From contig NW_003546381.1 in NCBI RefSeq assembly GCF_000090795.2, positions 123,548-187,547 on the forward strand: a stretch of 64,000 bases of DNA, written 5' to 3'. A program made the position numbers and the translations under genes. The stretch comes from Amphimedon queenslandica (lineage: Eukaryota > Porifera > Demospongiae > Haplosclerida > Niphatidae). Shown here piece after piece: positions 12,801 through 24,316 of this stretch; within the stretch, counting starts at the first letter, position 1; every line of letters starts with the position of its first letter. A model generated the notes under the pieces. It did no database searches, was not told where the DNA came from, and saw only the letters and a list, made by a program, of their open reading frames with translations.

Positions 12801-15800
12801 TCTTAAAGTTTCATTTTTAAATTTAAGATTAAATTTTTTTGTTGCCTTTTTCTGCATGATAGGTCAGTGTGGTGTTCAGAGCGTTCGTGATATGAAAGAA
12901 GAATTGCTACGAAAATTGAATGAACTAGCACCATTGCTACCCAGCAACAGTTTGGATGAGCTAATAGATGGACTGGGGGGACCAAGCAAAGTCTCTGAAG
13001 TAGGCACTGACTCCAACATTTTATAATATTAATATAAATACAACTCCTTACTATCTTGCACAAGAATGCTAATGCTCATTTTATCAATTACAGCTTTTTA
13101 AAAATCCACTCAGCCCCAAATCATAGATATTAGAGTTTAAAAAAATCCCCAAATCCCTCTGCAGATTTAGATGTACCTTCAAACAATTCTTCTACTGTTA
13201 TATCATCATTACATTTTATGAAGGCCTAAAGGATTAAGATTAGTTTTAAGGCTCAGTAATTATATAAATATTGTTCACTTCCTTGCCAAAATCAATAATA
13301 TAAAATACATTACATAACCACAAACTTGATAATTGGCACAATCACAGTTATAATCACATATGAAACTTAGACAGTCAGTAGTCTATTGAATAATGGCACA
13401 CCACCTCTGTTTTTAAATTTTTAGAATAGAAGTCTTTTTTGTCTTTGTATGAACAAAATATTTACGTATTGTGCTCATAAATGTACATGTACAATATACC
13501 GTATAGCACAAATTTTTTTGAGGGCTGTAAATATTGTGATTTTTTGAAGACTCACGAAAATTACTTCCACGAAAATCAAATTATTAAGGCACAAGATGGC
13601 AGGTGGTATAAATTTGCGAAAATTAAATCTGCGGAATAGATTTTTAGGCAAATTCGCGAAATTTACAGCCCTCGAAAATTTTGCACTATACAGTACATTT
13701 AAATATACAATTTTTACATTATGTTTTACATGATAGATGACTGGACGAAGAGGTCGTGTGGTTCAAATGTCTGACGGATCAGTTCGGTATCAGTTGAGGA
13801 GTGAGCCTGATGTATCCATTGAGATGCTTAACATCACTGAGAAGACACGGTTTATGGATGGGGAGAAAGAAATTGCTATTATATCTGAAGCTGCTAGTTC
13901 AGGGATTTCATTGCAAGCTGATAGAAGGGCCAAAGTATGCACCAGCCAGTATACATGTAGTGCATCTACATGTAATACTACATGTGATACTACATGTACA
14001 TTTTCACATTAACAATGCACTTGCCCAGAGTTCCTGTAAAACTTGCTACATGTACATGTAAGTGAGCTTCATGAGCTGACAAGCACTGCAATGGCATTTT
14101 GAGCAATTTAAAAATCCATAAAAAATCCAATTTTGATTGGAATCAGCTCAAAGTTAATACACAGCATAGAAGAAGAGCCAAAGTATGTTTGCATGTACAT
14201 GTACATACACATGTATGTTACATGATAACATTTGACCTTCACATTAACAATTTGCCCAGAATAGCATGAGCTTCATGAGCTGACAAGCATTACAATACAG
14301 TACATGGTATTTGGAGCAACTTTAAAAATTCATAAAAAATCCAAATTTGATTGGAATCAGCTCAAAGTTGATACACAACATGAGGACATGTATATGTATT
14401 GGAAAAAATTATAAAAATGGAGAATTTATTTGTAGCCATTTTTGATGAATTTAGCTTGTGACCAAAGGCTATAGCATTAGGTTTTTGGCCTGATTTTTGA
14501 GCAACTTTAAAAATTCATAAAAAATCCAAATTTGATCGGAATCAGCTCAAAGTTGATACATAGCATAAGGCCATGTATATGTATCAGAAAAAATTGTAAA
14601 AATAGAGAATTCTCTCTGAACTATTTTTGATGAAATATGACCTGTGACCCTGTACTATAACAGTACAGGGTATTTAGACCCTGCATTTGCCTATGACCAA
14701 CTGTGTGTGCATGTACCCTCGGCCTCAGCTATAAGTTTACTTATCGTAAATGACACAGGTGCAGCTTGTCTAGGCATCCAAGCTGCACTAAAAGCGCCTG
14801 TATTGTGTATTTATCATGTACATCACGTACTTATCTCGTTTTGTGGTACACTAGTGTAGCTATAGCACCAGTGTGGAACGCAGGTAATGCTGGAGATCAC
14901 TGTACTTTACTTATTTTTTGTTAATTTTGGTGTTAAGTACATGTATGGTCCTCATTTAGAATCAAAAGAGAAGAGTTCACATAACACTTGAATTGCCATG
15001 GAGTGCTGACAAAGCCATTCAACAGTTTGGTAAGTTCAGTCACTCTTGTTATGACTGTATTAATAATATATCCTTCCTTGTTCCTATATTGAGTTTGATA
15101 GCCTTTAATGGCAATCACTGCTTTATAAATTAATGCATGTAATACGTGAGCACAACAGCACATGCTTTATAAATTATTATAAGACCTTTTCACACTGGCA
15201 AAAGTAATGCACATTAATCGTGTTCACACTAGTGTGGTTTCAAATTGATGCGCATCAATGGGCATCAGTCTCACTTCTCCTCCAGAGGTGGATTGATGTG
15301 AAGTGATGCGCTTCGATCAATGTAAACCAATGGCAACAAGAACACAAAATGATACATAATTCAGCTGCTAGTGTGAAAAGGCCTTTAAATTAGCATTAGC
15401 ACTATCAACTAATACGTCAATGTATAATTTTTTTTTTTATTTTTTAGGGCGCACGCATCGCTCTAATCAAGTCACTTCCCCGGAGTATGTTTTCCTGATA
15501 TCCACACTATCAGGAGAGCACAGGTTTGCTAGTATAGTAGCTAAGAGGCTGGAGTGTTTGGGAGCATTGACCCACGGGGACAGGAGGGCCACTGAATCAA
15601 GAGATCTCAGCCGATACAACATTGACACAAAGGTTAGTATACTGTATTCTGCCATCTTGTACCATATTAAATTGATTTTCAAAGAATTTAATTTTGCGAA
15701 TTTAAAAAAAATACTCGAAATTTGTGAAATTTGTTATCCTCGAAAAAAACTGCTATACAGTAACTACTTTAAATATACATGTCGTATGTACATTTACATG

Positions 15801-18800
15801 TAGTGATGTCATAATGGTGTAATATTGCCAACTAAGGTGTATAAAGTAGGAAAGGAACCAACTAGCATAATGACTGTAGCCAGGTTTGGCATTAGTTTGT
15901 TTACTGATTGTAATTGTAGTAAAGAAGAGTTGTAACATTTTTGGCCAACATTACTTGGTATGCGAAGTATGGCTGTTCATTATGTATGTGAAATAATCTC
16001 AGATTTTTCTGAATTTCTATGTTCAATGTAATTTGTATTGCATTAGTGAGCTGTTGTGTATGATAATACATCCAATTGTAGCAAATCAGGTTGCTACATT
16101 TGAGATAATGCATAATTATGGTTGCAATGGTGATGAAATGTGAACAATATTTCTTGAATAATTATATCTGTGAATGTTACAGAAATGAATGGCCAAATAT
16201 GGAAGTGCATTTAGTATTTTTTCTAAATATGAACTTACATGTATAGTATACTTAGTCCTACATGTATAATATCTTAATTATCTACATTGTTTAGATTTAC
16301 AAATACATGTACATGTACATGTACTGTACATGTATGCATAGTGTGAAGTGTGATGCTTTTCTGTGTTGTACATTTTTGCACACAAAAGCACGGCAACCCA
16401 AACCTCCAAGTAGAAAGCTTAAAGTAATGTGATATGTATTATAATGTTTCGTAAGTTTTAAAGAATTACAATTTGAAGTTGTGAACTTGTAATATTCTTT
16501 GAAGCTATGGCAATGCGTTTGCACAGAACAAGAATGCTCTTATGAATGAGCTTTAATTGTTCATGCAACATTTGATGGCATTTTCGCTGTATACATGTGC
16601 ATGTACACAATATACATGTACGTGTAAATAGTACTATGTGCATTTATCTGTTTGGCCTTTTGTCTTTATAGTATGGTCGTCAGGCTTTGGAGTTATGTCT
16701 GAGGTCAATAGTTGGTATAGATAAACCAATAGTATCTTCTCCTGATTATAATCAAGACTTTTTTGATAGTTAGTATATTATTATAATTATTATAATTATA
16801 CTCTCATTATAATTATTATTATTTAGAGTCTCATGAGGCTATGGTCGATGTAGAGCTCCTGTCTAATAAATCTGTTGACAAGGAATCCTTGAACATGACC
16901 AGGTTTCTTAACCGTCTCCTTGGACTCCCAGTAAAGCTCCAGAACCTTGTCTTCTGTTATTTCACTGACACACTGGGGGAAGTGATTAAACGAGCTAAGA
17001 AGGCCGGGAAATGGGACGGAGGCATACTCGATTTTGGTGCCTCGGGAGAGCATGTCGATTTGGTAGAAAGTAAAGAGTTTGTTGGAGATGCAGCTTTCGG
17101 CACAGCTACAACACAACTTCATAAAGTGAGCTCACCCCATGGTTATGTTGGTATGATTTCGTTGAAAGAGAACATAGTAATTGAGTCATACTTGATTAGC
17201 AATGCAGCTAATGCCGTTGACTGTTTGTAGATTATTTGGCTGTATAGTGCATGTTTTGTTTGTAGTGATGTGGAATGTAATACAGTGTTGCCACTCTTAA
17301 GATGGAAGCAATACATGTACATGTACTTCAAGAGAGATTTGATACCACTATAGAGTCACTTGAAATATAATAATAATTAAATTTTGAAGTCTTATGTTTA
17401 CTATACAGATATTATAGTGTAGTTTGATTATAGTATAGAATATCATGTACAAATTGTACATGCAATTTGCTCTTATCAACAGTTTATGTGAAGCAAGATT
17501 CTGAAGCATTTAGCAACTATAGAGTGTTCCTTAATCATTAATCTTTAGTTATACTCGCATAGTAGTACATGTATATTGTATGCACATGTACATGTACATG
17601 TATTTTAAATAAGATTTTTGTGTGTTTGATTATATATAGATACATGTTGAAAGAGGGATGTCTTTTGAAGATGCCCAGTCCAAACTTCAATTAGACCAAT
17701 ATCCTAATGAAGGATTCTATTTGTCTACTAAAGTAAATGATTTCATACTATACTAATTATATGACATTACCGACATAATTGATATTATTAGCCTCGCAAT
17801 GAGAAGAATGTGGCAGTAATGCTCAAAGTGTCTAAAGAAGGAAGTGACCTATACCTGGTCCACAGGCCAAACACTGGAGTCCAGTCACGTTGTGAGACAC
17901 TGGTGTCTGTTTTAAAGAAGTATAAACGGGTATGTTATATCAACTTATTTTTGTGTTATAATTATAATGATGTGTATGTAACACATGTACTTATATGTGC
18001 CTATTTTACTAGCTGTGTTTATTTTGTCATTATTTTAATCACACACATATAAGACCATTTGGTTTTACCATTTGGATTCTAGTAAACAACACATGTGCAA
18101 ATACTTCATGAGTGGACTATAATCAAATTAACGTTTACAATTTGAAAAATTTTGTTTCTTTTCTGCTATTATAATAATTGCATGTATTAATCTCTGTACT
18201 TATTTTGTCCAACATTTTTGATGACATTATTTATAAGAGTAATTTATACGAGTAATAATTGCTGCTATATTTTTAGTGTGATCCGGAAGATGCCATGAAA
18301 TGGTGGACACTTCAGTATGAGAGTACACTAACTTCTTGCAGTCACTCTTACTGGTAAATTATCAAATAAAAATAATATGTTTTGATTGATCATGACAGCT
18401 TAATTCCACTACCTACATTAACTTATAAATTATCTGTGACACAATAATACCTACACCATATTAACCTTGCTATACAAATACATTCCTGTCTTAATTAATA
18501 CCAAAACTACTTGTATCTTAATACTTAACATATCATTGTATCGTAGGCAAGGGAAATGCCGTTCCTCAACCCCTACCCATCCTTGTGAGGTAGGAATGAG
18601 AAGAAGAACCTATTACGTTCTCGCGGGATCACTACTTGGAATCTGGATCCATCTAGAGAACGTGTTCCTAAGACATCCAACGCATGCTCACAAGATGCAG
18701 ATTGTTAGAGTACATACTTCCCAAAAGAAAATAATAGGTATAAGAAAATGGGGACTGTATTTAAAATACCGTATACGTCATATATTTCTCAGAAATAAAA

Positions 18801-19103
18801 TTTTTTGCGATTTGGCTGCATTTTTGTATTTGCGAATAAAATTTTTTGCGATTTAATTTACAGTGTAATTACCGCACCTACTATACAATCAACATGCTAT
18901 TTTGCAGATTTTAATGTCACATATTTTTCCAAAACACGAAATTTAATCCCTGCGAAATATGTGGCGTATACGGTACTCGACTCTAAATTTATTCGTTAGG
19001 TATTCTCATTCCGTCTGTGTGTGTTCTTGATCTCACTGCCACGTTGGAGAGGATAGCTTTGCAAGCTGCTGGAACAGCTGATGAGAATCCTACTAATGTG
19101 TAG
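3900..19103 (+). CDS. SBNO1: Strawberry notch (SBNO) DExD/H helicase-like protein, 31 exons
   Basis: SBNO proteins are nuclear SNF2/DExD-like ATPases acting as transcriptional co-regulators downstream of Notch, EGF and Wnt signals. Thirty-one exons join with consistent phases into about 1,363 residues (human SBNO1: 1,393). Exon 1 (3900-4444) is Ser/Thr/Pro-rich and disordered. Exons 4-6 (7149-7739) give [23 protein letters not shown] and Walker A ([11 protein letters not shown]). Exon 10 (8362-8497) holds the DECH box ([10 protein letters not shown]) and motif III-like YCSATG. Exons 11-16 (8837-9937) carry the middle domain with [15 protein letters not shown] and [15 protein letters not shown]. 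Exons 17-20 are acidic and basic linkers. Exons 21-31 (12863-19103) form the C-terminal helicase/SBNO domain, including [16 protein letters not shown] and SPEYVFLIS. The last exon is 19000-19103. Many introns contain MITEs or tandem-unit arrays; intron 7 carries a tRNA gene. SBNO1 versus SBNO2 orthology is not resolved. Confidence 0.96.
5690..5935 (-). repeat. Fragment of ~186 bp tandem-unit element (SBNO intron 2)
   Basis: About 1.3 units, inverted relative to SBNO. Recognisable words are AAGTTGCTCAAAA, GGGCCAATAACC and TTTGTCAAAAAATG. No terminal CAGGGTTTCCC motif is present. Confidence 0.7.
6241..6399. mobile_element. 159 bp MITE with TTAA target sites (piggyBac-like)
   Basis: The inverted ends GCCGGATTTACAATATGACG and its complement (about 23 bases, continuing to GCTA) are flanked exactly by TTAA at 6237-6240 and 6400-6403. 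TTAA duplication is typical of piggyBac and Kolobok elements; the family itself is not identified. Located in SBNO intron 2. Confidence 0.85.
7432..7614. mobile_element. Palindromic MITE, 'ccacgaaa' family (SBNO intron 5)
   Basis: TA-flanked (7430-7431, 7615-7616). Ends are CTGTATAACGAAAAATTTTTG and CGCTATGTGG. The inner sequence is two imperfect inverted halves with GTGGCCC and GGGCCACGAAA. Confidence 0.75.
7926..7998 (+). tRNA. tRNA-Phe: tRNA-Phe (GAA), intronless, inside SBNO intron 7
   Basis: A 73-base cloverleaf. The acceptor stem GCCGAAA pairs with TTTCGGC and is followed by discriminator A. The D arm is GCTC/GAGC around AGTTGGGA. The anticodon stem TTAGA/TCTAA holds loop CTGAAGA with anticodon GAA. 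The T arm CCTGG/CCGGG encloses TTCGATC. A- and B-box sequences match RNA polymerase III consensus. A run of T follows at 7999, serving as terminator. CCA is not encoded, as expected in eukaryotes. It lies in the same sense as the host gene, in the 199-base intron between exons 7826 and 8026. Confidence 0.97.
8608..8796. mobile_element. Palindromic MITE, 'CCATGAAATTTAT' family (SBNO intron 10)
   Basis: Ends CCATGAAATTTATGC and AATAAATTTCATGG are flanked by TA (8606-8607, 8797-8798). Non-coding. Confidence 0.75.
8957..9081. mobile_element. Palindromic MITE, 'tttattttggtgattttgctg' family (SBNO intron 11)
   Basis: Ends CAGTATAGTGCTTTATTTTG and AATTAAAGTGCTATTTAG are flanked by TA. Same family as 3032-3193. 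Confidence 0.7.
10007..10735 (+). repeat. Tandem-unit element with four ~186 bp units (SBNO intron 16)
   Basis: Begins with a degenerate terminus (CAGTGTTTCTCACAAAGCAT) and the leader CTAAGTGAGCTAAACAG. The word GAGCAACTTTAAAAATTCA or a close variant recurs at 10093, 10282, 10468 and 10654, giving 186-189 base spacing. Each unit carries GGACATGTATATGTATC and ACCAAAGGCTATAGCCTTTG. Confidence 0.9.
11310..11515. mobile_element. Palindromic MITE, 'gggaaattttggagg' family (SBNO intron 17)
   Basis: TA-flanked. Ends CCGTATGGAAGGAAATTTTG and CAAAATTTCCTTCTGTACGG. The centre holds GCGCATGCTCAATGGCACAT. Confidence 0.85.
13499..13693. mobile_element. Palindromic MITE, 'ctcgaaaatttgcac' family (SBNO intron 21)
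   Basis: TA-flanked (13497-13498, 13694-13695). Ends CCGTATAGCACAAATTTTTT and AAAATTTTGCACTATACAG. Contains GAGGGCTGTAAAT and its inverted partner. Confidence 0.85.
14063..14645 (+). repeat. Tandem-unit element, about three units with two leader copies (SBNO intron 22)
   Basis: The leader GAGCTTCATGAGCTGACAAG occurs twice (14065 and 14269), suggesting one copy inserted beside or within another. The units end near GACCCTGTACTATAACAGTA (14647). Confidence 0.8.
15181..15387. mobile_element. MITE with CCTTTTCACACT inverted ends (SBNO intron 23)
   Basis: Left end AAGACCTTTTCACACTGGCA; right end TGCTAGTGTGAAAAGGCCTT. Terminal inverted repeats are about 19 bases. The interior has a GATGCGCATCAATG palindrome. 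The target duplication was not resolved. Confidence 0.75.
15645..15763. repeat. Half copy of the 'ctcgaaa' MITE (SBNO intron 24)
   Basis: Matches the right half of 13499-13693, ending CTCGAAAAAAACTGCTATACAG; the left arm is absent. Confidence 0.6.
18769..18973. mobile_element. Palindromic MITE (SBNO intron 30)
   Basis: Ends CCGTATACGTCATATATTT and AAATATGTGGCGTATACGG, TA on both sides. The interior carries repeated ATAAAATTTTTTGCGATTT. Confidence 0.8.
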
Positions 19104-19284
19104 TAGTACTTTTAGGTGGACAATTCTTAGGTGACAATCATCACTCATTCTCTCTTTGTTCTCTCTTTTTTTGTCTGTATTATCATGCAGTTTCTTCCTG
19201 TCGTTTATGACAATAATAAAATAAAAAATAATTATAATGTGTGAACTAAAACTAAAATTTGTTAAGTTAATAATATTAAAGCTG
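19104..19284. other. 181 bp between convergent SBNO and HGH1 stop codons
   Basis: Holds both 3' UTRs. AATAAAATAAAAAATAA at 19210-19227 is a plausible SBNO polyadenylation signal. Confidence 0.5.
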
Positions 19285-20990
19285 TTACTGGAGTGTTAGT
19301 TCTTTTTGCGGTTCATCAGAGATAAGAATAGAAACGACACTTTCACAGTCCTCTTTAATACTCGGAACTGGTTCCCATTTGTGTAGCTCTCGTAATATGA
19401 AGTAGACTCCGTGACGTCTTAGATAATGACGACCGTATGGTGTTACGCAAAGCTGTAGAAAGAACAAAATACAACATAATTATTGTATGTTTAGAGCTAA
19501 TTTACACTACAGTATGTTATGACTGGAATGCCTCTAAAAGTACACTTGAGGAGAGAGTTGATTCTGCATAGTGGGAAATTTTGCATGGAATTAAATTTGG
19601 CATTTTGATAAAATTAAAATCTGCCATTTTCAGCAATTATACGCATGCTCAATGGCACATGGCCACAAATTCACCAAATTAAAATCCGCCAAATTTTACT
19701 TCCTTCAAAATTTCCCGCTATATGGTACCTTAAGGTTACTTTTAAATGCGGGTACTATTAATTGCGAATTTTGCGTTTGGGTTAAAAATCGCAATTATTA
19801 ATACGCGCAATTATTAATTATGACATCATGATGCCATATAACTATTAGTAATAATTACTTAATCGCAATTTTTAATACCAGCAAATCTACCTTGTGCTAA
19901 AATCGCAAAATTTAGTACCCGCAATTAAAAGTCACTCTAAGGTAACTCTTACATTAGATATGACACACTTCTACTTGTATTATACACATAGTAAGCTAAT
20001 TTTAGTAATCTCAGTAAAGGATCTTTTAATCTTTTTAAAATGCTAAGATATTAGTTCACAAAAATGAGCTTAAGGAAGAAATTAAGATCATAATATTACA
20101 ACTTACTTTCAGTAATGACTCAAGTAGCTTTTTTCTCAAATCAGGGACATCTTCTCTTTCTTTATCATCCGGAAGATACTGGCAATCTAATGGCAGCTGA
20201 TCATTTTCCTCGTCAGTAAAAGACTCTGGGCCAGCCAGTGGAAGCAAGAGGGCACACAAAAAGTCACTTTCTTCACCAAGCAAACATTTGTGATGATCTA
20301 CACGTAAATGAAACAAACACTAATGCACGAGTGTTATTTTTGGCAGTCACCTATTTCAAAACAGAGATTTCTTAGCAATCCGACGATACCGCTCCGACGA
20401 ATTACAGATTTCATATACCGAGTGTAGGGCAATAGACGTAGGAGAGAATCATATCCTGGTTTACTTAGAAACCACTGTCGAAAAGATAGCAATTGGGTAA
20501 CGTTCGAGAACACTTCAGCTAAGTAATCTAGTGATTCCGATGTATCTTTATCAAATAGATCAACCAGAATATCGAGAGACATTGTACTAGGATAGGAAAA
20601 CAAATAATTACCAAACAGACTTGATCCTTTTTCAAGACGAGTTATGTTTGAAAGAGTCATACACACATTCTCTTTAGTAATAGACTTTGGTCTTAATAGT
20701 ACTTGTAGCAATTTTTGCATTAAAGTATCATGTGTAGTCAGAAGTTTCTCTACCCAGTTTTCAATAGCAGACACATTTACTAATACTTGTGAAGCTTTAA
20801 GTGATGATGGGAGATCTAATTCAGTAGCATGTCTCACAATATGGTACGCAATGCCATCTTCCTTCATAATCACATCGCAACCTTCAGGCGTTCCAGACAA
20901 TCCTAGAATGATATCTACTGCAACTGATTGGAGATCAGGGCGAGATGTGTCCGAAAGGAATTTCCTCAGCTCTTCCACGTGGTCGGCCAT
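19285..20990 (-). CDS. HGH1: HGH1 homologue (armadillo-like eEF2 chaperone cofactor)
   Basis: Three exons (20990-20351, 20297-20107, 19452-19285) join in phase into 332 residues; the human protein has 390. HGH1/FAM203/BRP16 proteins are cytosolic helical-repeat proteins that help eEF2 fold with the TRiC chaperonin. Residues ~1-215 are HEAT/ARM-type helices (MADHVEELRKFL, VAVDIILGLSGTPEG). Exon 2 carries the diagnostic LLLPLAGPESFTDEE and LPLDCQYLPDDKERE. Exon 3 carries YGRHYLRRHGVYFILRELHK and a C-terminal LISDEPQ. It is tail-to-tail with SBNO and head-to-head with the small membrane-protein gene at 21259. Confidence 0.96.
19570..19725. mobile_element. Palindromic MITE, 'gggaaattttgg' family (HGH1 intron 2)
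   Basis: Left GTGGGAAATTTTGCATGG, right AATTTCCCGCTATATGG. The centre holds ACGCATGCTCAATGGCACAT. Its right TA (19726-19727) is shared with the next element. Confidence 0.75.
19728..19942. mobile_element. Palindromic MITE, 'CCTTAAGGTTACTTTTAA' family (HGH1 intron 2)
   Basis: Ends CCTTAAGGTTACTTTTAA and TTAAAAGTCACTCTAAGG are flanked by TA. Inner GCGGGTACTA and TAGTACCCGC pair with each other. It abuts the preceding MITE with one shared TA. Confidence 0.8.
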
Positions 20991-21258
20991 TTAAAAAGGC
21001 GGATCCCTCAATTAATTGTGTATCCTGGCACGCCTTAATTTCCAATCAAAACAAACTTGCTGTCTTCTCCGCTTGCTTTGCAGAGCGAGCTTACTGTCAG
21101 TGTGATAATTGAAGCGACAAGGAAGTGTGACTACTTTCCTTTCTGTGCCGGTACAGAAATCACAATTTTCCGCTCAGTCTCCTTTCTTTCTCAGTGGCAG
21201 AGCGGCCCGCTTTATCTCCTACTGAGCCAAACTCAGTTGGCTCAATAGCTGCACCAAG
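20991..21258. promoter_or_regulatory. Bidirectional promoter region, HGH1 / membrane-protein gene
   Basis: 268 bases between divergent start codons, visibly more GC-rich than the surroundings. No TATA box was recognised. Confidence 0.5.
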
Positions 21259-22237
21259 ATGAGGAGCTTTGTCTTTGTGGCTGTCTGTATCTTTCTCTGT
21301 TGTGGATCAACAAAAGCTCGTGAGTTCCAATCAGCTTAGCTGAGCCTGAGAGGTCGCCGCAGCCATGGTAACTCTAATTCATCAAATTCTTTTCATTACA
21401 GAGTCGAACCTTACAGTTAACCAAGCAGTGTACATTATTTCCACCATTGGTGCTTTCTATTTCATTCTATTTGTCACTATACTTACTCTCGTTGTTTGTT
21501 TTTGTTACAAGTCAGTAACTTATCATAATGATAGATTTTGATTGAGTAGCTATCTTTGTAGGAAAAGGAAAGGACGTGGTGTTTGTCCTATTTCAAAAAA
21601 TGCCGAACCAGAAAAACCAAGGCGCCCAGCACACAAAGAATATACTCAAGTTACTCCCACAAGTGCAAAACCGTAAGTCTGTAGCCCACTGAATCATTTA
21701 ATAATTGATTATGCAGACATAGTAAGAAGCAGTTGCGTATTGTCAAAACGACAAATGCTGGAGCAGAAGTTAAACAGTAAGTTTTATAATAAATTAGATC
21801 TTTAATAATTTGTGCAAATTGATATATAGAAGTCCGTTCAAACTAGATGCTGTTGCTTATGGAAATCCAGCATTTCATTCCGTATGTAGAGCCTTGAGAT
21901 TTAAGTATCAGTTAATTCATTCTTATTTTTACATAATAGGATCAATCAAGCACTACCAGTGACAGTAGAAGCAAGGAAAGCAAAGAAAGGTAGTCATTAT
22001 GCATAGTTGTATTCAGAAAGATACCATGCTTGTAGACCATAACTATGTTATCTCCATTTTTCAGTGATCTGCCTGTAAATCTTCATTAGATCTACATTTT
22101 TTCTTTCCCATTTTAGCTTTGCAATTAAAACTGAATTTTCACCTAATGATACAGTCATAACCAATGAAAACTTTGTAGGGTTTCCGGAAACACTAGACGA
22201 TGATGAAATAGAAGATACCAGCATCACAGAAATATAA
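21259..22237 (+). CDS. Small single-pass type I membrane protein, family not recognised
   Basis: Seven exons (21259-21319, 21402-21510, 21562-21672, 21717-21776, 21830-21881, 21940-21989, 22117-22237) join in phase to 187 residues. Residues 1-20 (MRSFVFVAVCIFLCCGSTKA) are a signal peptide. A very short ectodomain follows, with a possible N-glycosylation site (NLT). A ~24-residue membrane helix (IISTIGAFYFILFVTILTLV onwards) leads into a basic stop-transfer KKRKGRG. The ~130-residue cytoplasmic tail contains PRRPAHKEYTQV, AVAYGNPAFHS and an acidic end (PETLDDDEIEDTSITEI). The tail holds several Tyr/Ser sites and the final SITEI could be a PDZ ligand; both are inference. It shares a promoter region with HGH1 and ends 73 bases from the convergent TTD14 gene. 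Confidence 0.85.
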
Positions 22238-22310
22238 TATTAAAAATAATAACAGTAATATCAAAACAATGCACAAAAACAATGTTTTATGCCATTTCTT
22301 TGTTAAATAG

Positions 22311-24259
22311 TCACTTTTTGGACAAATTAAACATTGAGTAGTTTTCATCATTAGTAACTTCACTATTGAAATCCAGAAAAGATGGTAATTCAAGATCTGT
22401 ACCACATTTGGTAGTGTACGTTTCAAGCAAGATAAGTTCATTGCACCTGTACATAAACATTGCATAATGCCTTGCAGCAACAAAATTTATATAGACCTAG
22501 GTGAAAATGGTTCCTTAAAAATATCAAGCTGGAAGTAGTGCCCACTCCAGTGAAAACAGCGTCTTGTCTTATGGATAGAATAATGATCAGGATCTCTTTG
22601 CTTCAGCAATGTCTGCATAATTGTAAAAATTAATTAAATTCAACAGAGTTTCTAACAGCATATTCTGTGCTTGATAAATGCTTCAATAACTCTATTGTTT
22701 CTCCATCACAAATTCTTCTTTCGGTTAAGGTATACGTAAAACTGCTACCTACATGTATGTAGTGAAGGAGTCTAAACAGAAATTGAGTACAGTACTTCAC
22801 CTTTTTGTCCTCTTTTTCTCACTCGAAGTTGTGAATCTCTGCTATTATTACTAAGATAGTCATGCTGCACATCAAAATCTTGATAATGACAAGAAAACAC
22901 CTGATACAAAAAAATGTAAAAAAACCAAAACTTTAAGAATAGAAATAACCTCAGTAGGAGGAAGATTTTTAACATGAAACTTCCTCTTTTTACTCAATGC
23001 CTTTAGACGGTCATCAACATCTACTCCAAGTCTTTTGCCGAGCCTTTTGCAAACAGCTTCAATAGCACGACACATTTTGCCTTCAAAATCAGAGCTGTTG
23101 TCAATAACATCACAGTAAGGATGACCAACCCAAGCCTAAAATAGCAGGGAGGTATAAGAATAGCAAGTAAGTAACAAAAGTTCTGTGACAAACTTATTAA
23201 GACAACAAAATACCATATGGTAGGAGACTAAATATAGGCAAATTGTGATTGGTGAACTATTTGTGGCCATGTGCCATAGAGCATCCAAATAATGCTTAGA
23301 ATATGGCGGATTTTTATCTTAAAAATGGCTATCAAAACATCAATTTCACTAAATTTAACCAAAATTTCCTGCTATACGGTACATGCAGAGATAGAGCCAA
23401 TAACAAAACCTCAATTACAATTACTAATTCAATTGACATTTTTTTGTAAAAATAGAATCATAATTATGCTATGTTGAAGTACATTTAATTCAAAATAATG
23501 CAGTTTAACTGGTAGTATATTGTCACCAGGGTTTCCAGCACAAAGTGTGCTAAGTGAGCTAAACAGCATTATGAGCTTACAAGCACTGCATTATTATAGT
23601 GCATGTGTTTTGCAGTAACTTTAAAAATTCGTAAAAAATTCAATTCTAACCGTAATCAGGTCAAACTTGATATACAACATCAGAACATGTATATGTATCA
23701 GAAAAAAATTATAAAGATGGAAAATTTTCCCCTAGCTTTTTGGCAAAATTCGGCCAGAGATTGTGTACTATAGTACACGATTTTGGGCCTGATTTTTGAG
23801 CAAATTTAAAAATTCATGAAAAATCTAATTTTGATCAAAATGAGCTCAAACTATTTATACAACATCAGAAGATGTATATGTATCAAAAGAAAAATACTAT
23901 GGATCAGGTTTTTCTACTAAGCAATCTAGACAGCACACTGATTGGCATACATGTGTACAGTGCATACATGTGCTTATGATTATGTAATGTAAAGCGGCTG
24001 CTGAGGCTTTGGCGGCTGCAGAAGTCCAACTCAGCCTAGGCATTTCTAATTAAAGGGGTGTGGTAAAAGGGTTAAATAGCATTGTTTCTACTTCCGGTCT
24101 AATTTTTAACCTAGGCAATGACCCCCAATGCCTAGGCCTGCAGCCGCCTATGTGCTGAGGTAGATTGAAAGCATCTTTCTTGTGTCTGTATTTATGATTC
24201 AGTAATCAGTACACTACATGTAACAACTCAATATTTTCAAAAAAACACTGTCATTTACA

Positions 24260-24316
<57 letters not shown>

